From positions 9,170,552 to 9,234,551 of the forward strand of contig NW_020312935.1 in NCBI RefSeq assembly GCF_003265705.1: a DNA stretch of 64,000 nt, in the 5' to 3' direction. Made by a program: the position numbers and the translations under genes. Positions within the stretch are counted from its first letter, which is position 1, and each line of letters starts with the position of its first letter. Of the stretch, positions 33,436-44,620 are shown in pieces. Under the pieces are notes generated by a model. That model did no database searches and was not told the origin of the DNA. It was given only the letters and a program-made list of their open reading frames with translations. This DNA is from Callorhinus ursinus. Lineage: Eukaryota > Chordata > Mammalia > Carnivora > Otariidae.

Positions 33436-33560
33436 TTATTTTTTTAAAGATTTTAATTTAGTTATTAGAGGGATAGCGTAAGTGGGGGAAGGGCTGAGGG
33501 AGAGGGACACACAGAGTCCCCACTGAGCCAGGAGCCCAACTGAGCCACCCAGGGGCCCCT
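33436..33560 (-). repeat. CAN SINE, antisense, internally deleted
   Basis: The tail (TTTTTTTAAAGATTTTAATT) and the first body block (CCCCACTGAGCCAGGAGCCC) are joined directly to the head complement TGAGCCACCCAGGGGCCCCT. The central part with the B-box is missing. The copy is about 120 bp, against about 190 for its neighbours. Confidence 0.85.
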
Positions 33561-33875
33561 AGTCCTTTTCTCATTCTGTTGTTACTGACTTTAATTTGTG
33601 GGGAAGGCAGAATGCCTCCCATACCAAGGAAAACTGTTGCAATGTATATGTGTGACATTTGATCTTCAAACCTCCACTAATATTCTCAATTGTAACTGTA
33701 ATAAGTTCTCCTGCCTCAGAGCTGCTTAAGGATCAAGAACAAAAAGGCAGAAATTCTCAAAATGAAGTTGACCTCTTGAAAAGTATGTTCTTATAATTGG
33801 CTTAGCTGCCTCTTCTTACTGCCCCCAATAACTCTGCCACAGTCTACCCAACCAGCACACTCTTCACTTTAATTA

Positions 33876-33944
33876 AGGTGGGGGAGGGGGGTAAGGGGGC
33901 TGAAGAAAGAGAGGAAGAGGGAAAGAGAGAAGGCAAACGAGATC
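33876..33944 (+). repeat. G-rich polypurine tract
   Basis: GGTGGGGGAGGGGGGTAAGG and then GAAAGAGAGGAAGAGGGAAA make about 65 bases that are nearly all purine, with three runs of five to six Gs. Such sequence can form triplex or G-quadruplex structures. Confidence 0.8.
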
Positions 33945-35228
33945 CTGTGCTAGGTTCTAGCAGATCATTAAGGCTCCTATGCAGATAATTGTCAAATATG
34001 GGTGCTCTGTTAAGAATTCTGAGAGGGAGAGGGTCTGAGAAGCCTCTTTTTTTCTGAGTGGCTTTTTACCCCCTCAATTAGGTATAGCCTTATGGGCAGT
34101 GTTGACCATTTGCTTGGACTTCTACCTATAGAAACACCCCCTAGACTGGATAGTCCTGGCTTCCCATTTACCTGACTTCTGTTCATCGTGAAGTATCTTC
34201 CACAATGGTTATTGGATAAATCACTGGACTTTTCTTGACTCACCACCTTCACAGATTTTGTTTACTATTTCAGCTACTTTAATGACACATACTCTCTGCC
34301 CCAACTGTTATGCAACTATTTGCCTACTATTTTGGTTTATACAGTTCTCTTCTGTCACATTAGAAAGTTCACAGATATTTTCTAGAAATGTAAATGTATA
34401 CATATATTTCCCTCATATAATTGTTACTGATAGGCATCAAATTATCCTCTGTCCAAAAAATGCAATATTTAAAAAACTTCTTGAACCAGTAGGAGAGATT
34501 TAAAATATTGTTTTAAGAAGAGATTGAGATTGCCCCCCACCCCCAACGACAAAATCTCTCCATTTCATCAATTGACCCAGGAAGAGAGACCATCTATATT
34601 TTCTTGGGTAAGATAAAATTTTTAGACTTTCCAGTATGTGATCTTTTTTCAAACAATTCAAGGAGGGAGTAGATTTATATTTAATACCCTTCTGTAGTCC
34701 TTCTGTTTTCCCATTTGAGTAAATTAGTTGTGTTTTTTTTTTTTTCCTTTTTTCCTACCTCTTCTTCGGTTAAATTTCCTTTGGATGTAATAACATTTTC
34801 TCTCCTCACTACCCCACCAGTCCATACCAAATACTCTCTACACATAGCTGTTCTTTTCCAATGTCCGTCTGAAAGTTTAAATGTCACATTTGCATTTCAC
34901 TCAATGTTTAAAATACAAGAAGCTGAAAATGAAAAGAAACCATAGGACGGGGTCTTTCAGTGAATGGAAAATAGTAATAAATCCAGTGTACCGATCCCAG
35001 TTACGGGTGTTCAACCTTGAAGGACCCTTTCATTCATCCTGCTCAGTGGGAAACACTGACACAGTCCCCTCAATGGACCTGACGCCCATCTCTCTCTGTT
35101 CCCGGCAGTTTCTGGTGTGGAATGATCACAGTGTTGAGACATTTGCCTTCAGTTTGTCTTTGTATTCCCTAAGATGAAGACTTGTAGCAAAACGAAACCT
35201 AAATCTTTCTGTGACTGTACTGGACTTT
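33945..35228. other. No gene seen; unique, with a splice-acceptor-like site
   Basis: No repeat is recognised. Frames of up to 98 codons (34881-35177) have no recognisable product. At 35089-35108 CATCTCTCTCTGTTCCCGGC is followed by AG, resembling a 3' splice site in a repeat-free, somewhat CpG-containing patch (34950-35200). No donor or partner exon can be assigned. Confidence 0.4.
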
Positions 35229-35453
35229 AAAACTGTAAGGATAGGAGCGCCTGGGTGGCTCAGCTGGTTAAGCGACTGCCTTCGGCTCAGGTCATGATCC
35301 TGGGGTCCCGGGATCGAGTCCCGCATCAGGCTCCCTGCTCAGCGGGGAGTCTGCTTCTCCCTCTGACCCTCCCCCCCTCTCATGTGCTCTCTCTCTCTCA
35401 TTCTCTCTCTCAAATAAATAAAATCTTTAAAAAAAATAAAACTGTAAGGATAG
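35229..35453 (+). repeat. CAN SINE, intact, perfect 16-bp target duplication
   Basis: AAAACTGTAAGGATAG at 35229-35244 and 35438-35453 flanks a SINE with a well-preserved head (GCGCCTGGGTGGCTCAGCTG), the B-box-like GGGATCGAGTCCCG and AAATAAATAAAATC. Head, body and duplication all look fresh, so this is among the younger insertions. Confidence 0.97.
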
Positions 35454-35639
35454 TAGGGATTTTGGTGGTAGGCTTGGATCAAGGGAGAACCATTTCTACC
35501 AGTTTCAAAAGCAGATACATTGCATTGGATAGTGCAGCAGTTTTCTTATCCTTCTCATGGAATTAGAAAAATTATTTGTCATTGAAAAATATATGCCAGC
35601 ACTGAGAAGAAAGCAGGTTGTTTCACAGAAGATACTTTA

Positions 35640-35885
35640 CAAAGAATGTGTCTTTAGAGGCAGATAAACCTGGATTCAAATATTGTCTCTATCACTTGGT
35701 GGCGGAGTGACTCTGGGATGCAGCTTTTCTAAGCCACGGTGGTTTTTTTGTCTGTAGAACAGTCATGGTAACATTCCCTTCAAGCTTTGATGTAAGGATC
35801 AGATGATGGGACATATGTAAGTTATTCTAAACCACATCGGGTAATTGTTAACATTCGGTGCATTTGTTACTATTGCTATTATTGC
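35640..35885 (+). repeat. MIR, sense
   Basis: AAACCTGGATTCAAATATTG, CTATCACTTGGTGGCGGAGT, TTGTCTGTAGAACAGTCATG and ATGTAAGGATCAGATGATGG retain the full MIR order. Confidence 0.75.
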
Positions 35886-36006
35886 AAATAATACTTTTTA
35901 CTAATATTAGTAAGCTAATGCCTTTTTTGTGTCTACTTCTGTCTCTATTATGAGAGTCACTCAAATGGATATCTTGTTCCATGGAAGTATCAACTTTGCA
36001 GGAGAT

Positions 36007-36007
<1 letters not shown>

Positions 36008-36045
<38 letters not shown>

Positions 36046-36180
36046 TACATATATATACATATATATACACACATATAATTTATCCTATATATAATTACTT
36101 ATATATAATATTTATATTTTCTTAAGTATATTTATATATATTTATATATTTGTACATATTCTTAATATATATATATATTC
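36008..36180 (+). repeat. (CA)n followed by (TA)-rich tract
   Basis: About 15 CA units (36010-36040) pass into ATATACATACATATATATAC and AT-only sequence up to 36178. Low complexity; the minus frame of VCVCVC is an artefact. Confidence 0.93.
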
Positions 36181-36219
36181 TTCAGTGGACTTTAGGCTCA
36201 GAAAAGATTTAGGGAGTAA

Positions 36220-36905
36220 AGTTAATTGAGTATTTCAACAAGTACTGATTGGAGAGTCCTAGTCCGTGTCTCATATTCTAAAGGTTGCACATTCAGTAAC
36301 AAACAAGGTGAATGAATTTTCTAGAACTTAAATTCTAGGGGAGAAAGAAAAAAAATAAACAGATACACAATCAAATCAGATAATTTTACAGAGTGGTATG
36401 TGTTACATAGAAAGTAAAAAAAAAAGAAGCATCTGACAGTTGGGGGAGATAATCTGGATTGTGTGGTCAGGGACAGGAGCAGTTTCACACTTTAGATGAT
36501 TCTGAGTTTATTTCTGAATTACAAGTAGGATTCCGTTATGGGAAGACCTGGGATGTAAGGAAAGAACATTTTGGACTAACAAGGAAAGCCATTAAGCTGG
36601 CACTAGAAAGAAGACCAGTGAGTCTGAGGAAGACCAGAGAGTCTGAGGGCTACTGGCTTGGGCAAAAGGGATAGGGTGTTGAGGTGAAGAGGAGTGGTAG
36701 TCAGAGTAACATTGTGTCCACTTTTCTAGGCCACAATAAGGAATTTGCTGTGTGTTTTACTTGGAGAAGTAGGGAAAGGGAACAAATGTGAGAATGTGAG
36801 TTGGCTCTTGCTGATGTCCAGTTGTGGCATGATAATGGCTTGGACCAGGTTATGTCTAGTAGTGTAGATGGGAAATAGTGGGTGGATCAGAATAAATTTT
36901 GGAAC
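36220..36905 (-). repeat. L2 LINE fragment, antisense
   Basis: GAACTTAAATTCTAGGGGAG, AGAAGCATCTGACAGTTGGG, GGCATGATAATGGCTTGGAC and CAGGTTATGTCTAGTAGTGT follow the antisense of L2 over nearly 700 bases. A 19-bp tandem duplication (AGACCAGTGAGTCTGAGGA, 36612-36649) is internal. The plus frames are antisense to the element and not coding. Confidence 0.65.
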
Positions 36906-37079
36906 TAGAGCAGATACACTTTATTTTATGGAGGTGAGGAATACAGAAAGAGAAAAAGAATTATATTTTCCTAAATTATTTCTAGTTATAGCAATAACTG
37001 AGACAGATGTGAAATCTCCAGAAAAAATAATAAATTCCAGTAATTATAAAATTATATCTGGATATGGAATTAGAATATT

Positions 37080-37215
37080 GGGAGTTGAATACCAACTATT
37101 CGATTTACTATGTGGCCATAAGCAAATAATATAATCTGTTAACGTCCATCTTCTATAAAATGATGATAATAAAACTGTATTTATGTGTCTGAAAGAGGTG
37201 TTTTGAAAGCCAAAT
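37080..37215 (+). repeat. MIR fragment, sense
   Basis: TTACTATGTGGCCATAAGCA, AATAATATAATCTGTTAACG and ATAAAATGATGATAATAAAA are a decayed sense MIR. Confidence 0.6.
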
Positions 37216-37244
37216 AAAATAAAATCACTGTAATTTTATGGTAA

Positions 37245-37450
37245 TATATTACTGAGTGTTCAGTATATGCAATACATTGCACTGAATGCTTTTATTTTAT
37301 TCCTTAAACATTCATTATTAGTCCCACTTTACAGGTGATGAAATTTAGGAACAGAGAGATTTAAAAATGTACACATGGTACAAACGACAGATCAGAGTTA
37401 GTTCTCATGCATTCTTGAATCTAGAATTTGTGTTATTAACCATTACCTAA
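37245..37450 (-). repeat. MIR, antisense
   Basis: TGAGTGTTCAGTATATGCAA, CCACTTTACAGGTGATGAAA and the final TGTGTTATTAACCATTACC give antisense MIR up to its head. Confidence 0.72.
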
Positions 37451-37463
37451 AAGGCTGCCTGTT

Positions 37464-37513
37464 AAGTCCCATAAAGGTTACTGATGCCTAGGAAGTCCTA
37501 TAAAGGTTACTGA
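37464..37513 (+). repeat. 29-bp tandem duplication
   Basis: AAGTCCCATAAAGGTTACTG (37464 onward) recurs as AAGTCCTATAAAGGTTACTG (37493 onward), one mismatch in the shared 21 bases. Small replication-slippage duplication just after a MIR. Confidence 0.9.
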
Positions 37514-38654
37514 AGTTTATTGATATAAATCATCTTTAATATTATTTGGAATGATAAAAAGGGGAAAAGTGTTTTTATAGGGATAATTTTAAAAATCAGA
37601 AGATAAACTATGTATGAGTAAAAGTTCAACTTCTGAAACATGGCTACTTTGTAATGGGAAAGAAAACTGGAATGAAATTATGTGATAAGTTATCTTAATC
37701 CTTTCAATAAGAAAAAAAAGATTGACAGCAGTGACAGTATCTGATGCTTATTTGCTATCTCTTACAGCAACTAGCATCTATAAGTCCCTAAATAGGTGTT
37801 TGATAAACTCCTACAGAATACCTAAATCTTTTGGGCAATAGCCTGTATATTTCTATAGTATAAATCTATGAAGGGTAAAGCCTTGTCTTTTTTTTTTTTC
37901 TTGTCTTATTTTGCTTTCTCTCAAAATGTTTAGAATACTAGAGGTTCATTGAATTTATTATTTATCAAATAAAATCAGCTCTTGCTGCTAGGCACTAATG
38001 AGAAGGAACATGAGCACAGATGGTACAAAAGTGCCAATAAGTCAATGGCTATTTTCGTCACTATCCTCATGCAAAGCAATCATCAAATTGTTGAAGCCTG
38101 GGGTCCAAATTTGGTTTGAAAAAAAGGATTTGTTCTCGTCTTTCTGTTGTTAGTTTGTTTTCATTTCCTAATTGGTTAGACTTTTGCTTAAAAACCTAAG
38201 ATTCCAGAACACATGGAACCTTGCAGATTTCACAATTTACATAATGGATTTTATGCCTAGCCTCATCTCATGTTCTATCATGTGGCTGAGCTTTGAAATA
38301 CAGATATCCCAGAGATGTCAGGATATTACACTGGACAATACCTATTTCCCTGGTATATGACCTTATTACATATTTTATTTTCTCTGCATTAGTATTTTTC
38401 ACTTTTGTGTCTTTCCTCTTTTATTTGCACCTAACATGTGTATCCCTCCTGTGCTCTATATATTCCAGGAGTGTAGAACAATGTGTGTTATACTACAAAT
38501 CACCCTTGCTTAAAAGAGTGTCTGAGGTAACATATGCTTGTTAATTAAATGAGAGGTGCCTATGCTGCTGGGCATTTACACACATTTCCTGTCAGAGAAG
38601 AGTCTGAATCTTAAACAACAGTAATGAGAAGTTGCAAGTTGATGCATTAGGGGA
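37514..38654. other. No gene seen; unassigned
   Basis: AT-rich unique sequence. Frames of 62 and 83 codons near 38172-38544 overlap one another and show no domain. Confidence 0.45.
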
Positions 38655-39178
38655 TGAATCAGCCACTTATTGCTACACAAGTTACCTCCAAACTCAGTGG
38701 TTTATAACAATATGATCATCTTTCATTTCTTTTAGGCATTTGGGGAGGGTTGGCTGGTGGTTCCAGTTGGGGGTTGCTTATGTGGTGCAGTCAGATGGGG
38801 GCTGAAGGTGGAAGAATAAGTGAACAGAGCAGATAGGGGCTGGCTAGCTGGTTCATCTGTCTCTTTATGTAGTTTCAGGTATTCTCCATGTGAACCTCAG
38901 CATGGGCTAGTTTGAGTCTCTTCGTATAGTGGCCTCAGAGCAGTCATCATGATTCCATGGTGGTTTGGTTCTCTCTTCTGAGTCTTCTAGAAAATCAGAC
39001 AGGAGCTGAATCACCTTTATGACCTACACTTAGAAGTTACATAATGTCATGTCTGCCATACTCCTCAGTTGACTGTCGACCTAGGTCATTCACCATCGAA
39101 GGGGGGGGTGAAAAGCCCACCTTTCGATGGGAGGAGTGTCAAGGAATTTATAGACATGTTTTAAAGTTACCACAGTGG
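38655..39178 (-). mobile_element. Old MaLR-type LTR, antisense
   Basis: CCACTTATTGCTACACAAGT, TACCTCCAAACTCAGTGGTT, TTTATGACCTACACTTAGAA, TCATGTCTGCCATACTCCTC and TCAAGGAATTTATAGACATG match the antisense of an MLT1-type LTR. A G8 run and a small hairpin (CATCGAA/TTCGATG) lie at about 39094-39129. Confidence 0.7.
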
Positions 39179-40189
39179 GTTATATAAAGTATACATCTTT
39201 CTTTTGGAGATTTTTCTGAAATCTCTGACTATATTCTCCCCTCTTGTATTCACATAGCAATATCTGTGCTGATAGGGAAACACAATTCATCAAACAAAAA
39301 TTACCCTTTTGTGTAGTAGGAAGGAGGCCAATTTCCATGGGCTTCTCCATGAAGAGGAGAGGGAATTTGGCAATATATCTTATATCTTACTTCCTTTCCT
39401 CTTCTTTTGTCCACAAACCCTTAGGCTGGAGACTCCATCAGGCTGATTATTTCAGAGGAGGTACAAATTCAAAGAGCTGTATGAGCTCGTTGCTAGAAGG
39501 GAAAGCCTTCCTGGGAATCCCATTGTGAGTGGGAGAGGACAGATGTGTTAGCAGATGTTCTGGTAGATAATGAGTCAGTTCCCAGTGCACGTGGATAATC
39601 TGCAAGACAGCTAATCCATTCACAGATAATCAAGAATTGACCATATGCCACAGCTGGACTATGTGTGAAGGCAGTGCATAAGGAAAAGAGGAAAAACAGG
39701 AATTTGTTAAAAAAAACACTCATCATATGGATAATTCTGGCCCATTCACATTTGTAACATTTGTATTTATCAAAACACTAATACAATCTCCTTTTAATTT
39801 TCTTTTTTTGTGAAATAGGCAAGGTAGTTCTATTTCCATTTTTTTTAATGAAATGTTTAAAAAGGATGGGAAGGAAAAAGAGAAGACTAACGTGTACTGC
39901 TCACTAACTCCATGTTAGGCAGTAAGACATGCCCAGAACTACAAAAGTAATTAGTGATGTGACAGAGAGAATACTGGTATTTTAACTAGCAGTCCAATTT
40001 TCATGGAACAAAATATTATCTATTGCAAATCCAATAAAATATGCCTTTTAGTTGTAAATATTTTTTCACTTTGTGCATTTGCAAGTCAGAAAAATATATG
40101 CTAACCTCATAGAATCACTGTCTTTACTCTGTCTCATGACTGAGTTTCATTTTGTGGTTATCTCATGGTGCATTTGCATATGAAACAAT
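39179..40189. other. No gene seen; unassigned
   Basis: Unique sequence. The 94-codon frame at 39244-39528 and a conflicting minus frame at 39493-39726 have no recognisable domain. Confidence 0.42.
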
Positions 40190-40360
40190 TTCCTCAGTCT
40201 CATCAAGTGTGCTTGTGAAAAATTCAGATTCCCAGAACCTTCTCCCTAGAGATCCTGATTCAATAAGATGTGAGAGGGGCCAGAGACCTTCACATTTGAA
40301 CAAACACTTTCAGTCAGTGGGGCTCTGAGAAAACATGTTAAGCAACACTGTTTTAGAGCC
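40190..40360 (+). repeat. MER5-like hAT DNA transposon
   Basis: GCTTGTGAAAAATTCAGATT, CCCAGAACCTTCTCCCTAGA and GATCCTGATTCAATAAGATG are the left half of a MER5-type element. TTTGAACAAACACTTTCAG and CTCTGAGAAAACATG are decayed right-side sequence. Confidence 0.7.
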
Positions 40361-40361
40361 T

Positions 40362-40565
40362 TTCTCTCAACCTAAGGGTGATTTTGTCCCCCAGGGGATA
40401 TTTAGCAATGTCTGGAAATATTTTTGGTTATCATTTTCAGGGAGTGGGTACAACTGATATCTAGTAGGTAAAGGGCAAAGGGGATGGTAAATTCCTAGTG
40501 TGAATAGGGCAGCTTCCATAACAAACCTGGCTCCAAGTATCAGTAGTGCTGTGGTTGAGAAATCT
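40362..40565 (-). repeat. MER20-like hAT DNA transposon, decayed
   Basis: TCTCTCAACCTAAGGGTGAT, TTTGTCCCCCAGGGGATATT and TAGCAATGTCTGGAAATATT are typical of this family read antisense, ending near CTGTGGTTGAGAAAT. Confidence 0.65.
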
Positions 40566-40624
40566 TGTTTTAGAGGAAGTGAAAAAGCCAGTCACATGGA
40601 AACACAGTGATTTAATCACTACTT

Positions 40625-40765
40625 TATACACACACACACACACACACACATTTATACATACACACATATATGCACACATATATTTATACACATATACATA
40701 TATATTTATTAAATACATATATATTCATACACATACATATATAAAATATTTAATATTACATATCA
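40625..40765 (+). repeat. (CA)n and (TA)-rich tract
   Basis: About 12 CA units (40627-40651) run into TATACATACACACATATATG and further TA/CA mixtures. Frames here are low-complexity artefacts. Confidence 0.93.
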
Positions 40766-40861
40766 TTTGCATCTGTAAACTTCTTTAAACTTTATAGGAC
40801 TTACTAAGAGACATTTTAGGTAATGATTCATGGCATAGCTCTGTATTCAAGAACGCATGGA

Positions 40862-41064
40862 GGGGCACCTGGGTGGCTTCATTGTTAAGCGTTGGCCTTC
40901 GACTCGGGTCATGATCCCAGGTCCTGGGATCTAGCCCTGCATTGGGCTCCCTGCTCCACGGGAGGCCTGCTTCTCCCTCTCCCACTCCCCCTGCTTGTGT
41001 TCCCTCTCTCTCTGTGTCTCTCTCTGTCAAATAAATAAATAAAATCTTAAAAAAATAAACAAAC
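40862..41064 (+). repeat. CAN SINE, full length
   Basis: GGGGCACCTGGGTGGCTTCA starts it. The tail is GTCAAATAAATAAATAAAAT plus an A run. The TTCCCTCTCTCTCTGTGTCT body resembles the copy at 45.5 kb. CATGGA on each side may be a remnant of a target duplication. Confidence 0.94.
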
Positions 41065-41222
41065 TCATGGAAACTATGGAGAGAGAGAAGGAGAATTTTC
41101 TCCTAGAACATATACAAACCAGGATTTTTTCTATACAAAATAAGGTGAGGTTAATTTCCTTTCTTTAACAGAAGCCTGTGTGATATGTCAAGAATTTTAG
41201 CTGCTTCTAATAATGCTTTATT

Positions 41223-41440
41223 TGTTGGGTATTTTTTTTTAAAGATTTTATTTATTTGACAGACAGAGAGACAGCGACAGCAGGAACACAAGCAGGGGGT
41301 TGGGGGAGGGAGAAGCAGGCTTCCCACTGAACAGGGAGCCCAATGCGGGGCCTGATCCCAGCACCCTGGGATCATGACCTGAGCCAAAGGCAGACACCTA
41401 ATGACTGAGCCACCCAGGCGCCCCTGTTGCATATTTTTAA
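41223..41440 (-). repeat. CAN SINE, antisense
   Basis: The SINE lies at about 41239-41424 with head complement GAGCCACCCAGGCGCCCC. TGTTGGGTATTTTT and TGTTGCATATTTTT at its ends look like an imperfect target duplication. Confidence 0.94.
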
Positions 41441-42189
41441 CTACAGGACAGAACATGAAATAAGCTTTTTATATTAAAGATAATTTCAAATTCCCTGTGT
41501 AAGTTTGGACAGCCAATTCCAAATTCAGTCCTTCAATCCATAGACATAAATCAGATAATAATTTGTAAAACTGAGAAGGTGTAAAATGTGCCTTCAGTAT
41601 GTTAAAGAAACAATCAAATACTTGGAAAAAAATCAGTTTGAAGTATACCCATGTGGATGTGACTGATTAGTGCTTTTTGAAATCCTACTACCTGGGGCTA
41701 TACCCTAATATACATAAAGTTTTCTGACATGTTCTCATTCCTTTTCATTTTTAGCAGAATAGTGGAGACTACAAATAGGGAAGAATGGGAGATTTTAAAA
41801 AATGGGATTTCCTATGAAATCCAGTGAAAATATTTATTCATAAGTGGGAGACGAAAAGGAGATGTATTATCTCAGGGCTCACTTTTTTTCGACTATTAGC
41901 TATCCTTGCTACCCAGACTTTATTCTTTTTCTTGGAATACTTACATTCCATGTATCTGCTGACTATCCCCTTTGGATATCTCTCAGTAAAGAGTGGCAGT
42001 CCATCTTCCTCCTACCCCCTGCCTCATAGGTCTTTTTTCTAAGCACCAGGCTGATATACACAGACATTCATATGACAAATTATAGCTATTCTAGTTACAC
42101 TAGCATTCAAACCCTGTGAGGTTTATACAAATGAACAATTCATGGGTCACTTCTGAAGTTTGTTTATCTCAATAATCCACTTAACCATT
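41441..42189. other. No gene seen; unassigned
   Basis: Unique AT-rich sequence. Two overlapping frames near 41824-42042 do not look like protein. Confidence 0.42.
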
Positions 42190-42440
42190 TATTCTATAAT
42201 TATTTATTGAGTGAACAGTATGTGTAGACTTTCTTCTGGATGCTATAAATAAAGAATGAACAACAGGGCAACATTCTGACCTTCCTCAGGCTTATTAGTG
42301 AGCAAGGAAGGCAGTAGACAGGTAAACAAAGATGTATGTATTTTATGCAAATGTAGCAGGATAATGGGAACGAGAGATTCAGAGAGGTGGTTTTTCTATG
42401 TAGAATGGTCAAAGAAGGCCCAAACTGAGAAAACTGGGAA
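42190..42440 (-). repeat. L2 fragment, antisense
   Basis: TTATTTATTGAGTGAACAGT, GACCTTCCTCAGGCTTATTA, GGCAGTAGACAGGTAAACAA and GAATGGTCAAAGAAGGCCCA follow antisense L2. Confidence 0.65.
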
Positions 42441-42804
42441 GTTTTTCTGTGAAGAACTATAGTGTCATGATTCTTTATTATTCCACTATTTTACTCTTCC
42501 AGTGTAACTCTCTTTCCATATTACAAAGCACCTTAATGACAAATACAGAAGAAATTCCAGAGTCAAGGCTTTAGAATTGCCATACCAATTTCAGATTTGT
42601 CAAGAGAAATAGGCCAATTTAAGGCAGGTAGACCTCAATGCCACCTTCTAATAAGAATGCATCTGTCCACTCATCTTGCAGATACCAGGCTCTGGTTATT
42701 TTATTCTGTCTACACAAGCAATTAAGTTCAATTACCTTATAATACTATCTAAGTCATCATGGTATTATGATGTAGTAAGATGAAAATTTACAGTTTAAAA
42801 AAAA

Positions 42805-42925
42805 GTGCCTTGATTTGAAATCTTGACCCTATCACTGTGTATAATTTTTGTATGCTATTTACTCTTCCTGAATCTCCTCTTATTTATTTATAAAATGAAG
42901 GTGATATGGATGGTACCTATTCCCA
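42805..42925 (+). repeat. Possible MIR fragment
   Basis: TTGAAATCTTGACCCTATCA and TTATTTATAAAATGAAGGTG fit a decayed MIR in sense. Confidence 0.5.
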
Positions 42926-43169
42926 TCCCTAGTTCCAAACATCATTTCATACAGCTGAGTTACCTTTTACTACAACTTGCTGTCTTTGGTTTCCATATTA
43001 CAACCTGTGCATGGATTTCCTTCCATCCTTTTGCCTGTAAGTTATCAGTTCTCTTTGCTACAAATATTATTTATCAGCCATTGATTCTCAAATATTATCT
43101 CCAGTATGGATCCCTCATGTCAGCTGCAGACCCATGTGTGACTATATCTATGTGGGTGTGTAAATATAA

Positions 43170-43885
43170 AAATGTCTAGTTGGCATCTGCCCTTGGATTT
43201 CTTACAGCAATGCCAAACTTAACACATTCAAAACAGAACACTTAATCCTCACTTCAATTTTGATTTCCTTAAAGCTGTCATCTCTAGCAAAGTATCCACA
43301 TATAAGCCAAGTCCTTCTAGGCACTTTAGACCCCCACCTAGTCTTGAAACCCTCAAAGCTCATGTTACCATCACATGGGCTGTTGCAGGAAGCTTATATC
43401 CAGTAGCCTTGCTGCCATTCTTGCCCCTTTTAGGTTCAGTACTGCATACAGAAAATGGAATCATCTGAAAATAAAAACAGTGTTAGCTAATCCTTTGCCA
43501 TTTGTTTTACAACTAAATTCAGAATTTTCATATGATCTCAGAAGCCCCAACTTATCTACCTTCTCAGCTCCTGCTATTTTTCTTACTGCTCCTCATTCTT
43601 CAAATGAGTCATCTCCCAAGCATTTCACATCTGCTATTTCCTCTATCTGGAATATTTTTCTCTTTCCTGCTCATTGTGACAAAGCTAATTCTTCTTCATA
43701 TCAAATGCTTCTTCTACAAAGAGGATTTCCCCATTAATTCCCTCCACCTCATTTAGGTTGGGCTCCCTTGTTATCAAACTCTTTATTTTTTTCACATAGC
43801 TTAACATAGATATAAACATATGTGATTTTCAGACTAAAGTCTGTTTCTCCCATGAGCCCATATAATTGCTAAAGAGAGAGGATGA
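43170..43885 (+). repeat. L2 LINE, long sense fragment
   Basis: GATTTCTTACAGCAATGCCA, CAAAACAGAACACTTAATCC, TTCAGAATTTTCATATGATC, TGCTATTTCCTCTATCTGGA and AAAGAGGATTTCCCCATTAA follow the L2 consensus for about 700 bases. Frames of 120 and 74 codons lie in it, but they are not intact L2 reverse-transcriptase sequence. Confidence 0.72.
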
Positions 43886-44385
43886 ATTGGTTTGTTCAGT
43901 GCTCTTTGGCACACCAGATTGGTTGGCATATTATATGATTCAAAAAATATTTTTGATAAAATGAGTGTGTAATAAAGCCTCATTAAATCTCATTATTATT
44001 TTGAGCAAAACTTTTATAATACAAAAAAATTAGTTTATTTCTAAAGTAGCTTCAGTACATGGTAATGATTTCAAATTCTCCTCAATCTTGTAAATAATCA
44101 GTCATATAATTCATTGCTTGATTCATTTACCAAGTTTATTTTGAGTCTTACTAAGCCTCAAGCATTGTGTTTAGCCCAGAAAGAATCAAATATTGAGGAA
44201 TATTGCTATTGCCGTGGCTTGAAGTATATTAAATTTGTTTGTGGTGTTAATCTTTATCAATCAAAGACTTGAACTAAAATATCCAGTCATAGTAAAAAGA
44301 AAAGATGTTTACAAGGAAAGATATTTCTAGAGGAAATAAAAGGAGTTTCTCAATGCAACATTTTTAACTATCCAAGGGCAAATCT
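43886..44385. other. No gene seen; possible short L2 piece
   Basis: ATTCATTGCTTGATTCATTT and AGCATTGTGTTTAGCCCAGA near 44110-44185 could be the end of an antisense L2. The rest is unassigned and AT-rich. Confidence 0.4.
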
Positions 44386-44389
44386 GAGG

Positions 44390-44620
44390 CTTGGAGAAAA
44401 TTCTAGCCGAGAGAGCAAGACAAAGGTCACTAAGTTATTTTAATTAAAGTGATTCATTTGAGGACAAAGGGACAAATTCTATGGAAGACAGAGCCCCAGA
44501 TTTCAACTCCTGCTGTCAGTGGTAGATTTCACTCAGAATGAGAAGGGGCAATTCATATTCTAAGCTAAAAGCAAATAACTTTAATTAAGCCTGGCTCATG
44601 GGTCCAAGCTTGGGAGACCT
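44390..44620. other. Repeat-free block, possible conserved non-coding element
   Basis: Complex sequence with two TTTAATTAA motifs about 140 bases apart (TTTTAATTAAAG near 44440 and CTTTAATTAAGC near 44580), each a palindromic homeodomain-type site. Conservation cannot be tested here. Confidence 0.3.

Noticed and set aside
35245..35437. tRNA gene suggested by A- and B-box-like motifs
   Set aside because: The motifs are those of the tRNA-derived SINE head. No cloverleaf with an intact anticodon arm is followed by a tRNA end.
39094..39129. Rho-independent terminator-like hairpin (CATCGAA/TTCGATG)
   Set aside because: Bacterial terminators are not relevant here. The short stem lies inside an old LTR.
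43375..43737. 120-codon frame, possible L2 ORF2 remnant
   Set aside because: The nucleotide match is to the L2 3' region in sense, but the translation does not show reverse-transcriptase motifs. The frame is chance.
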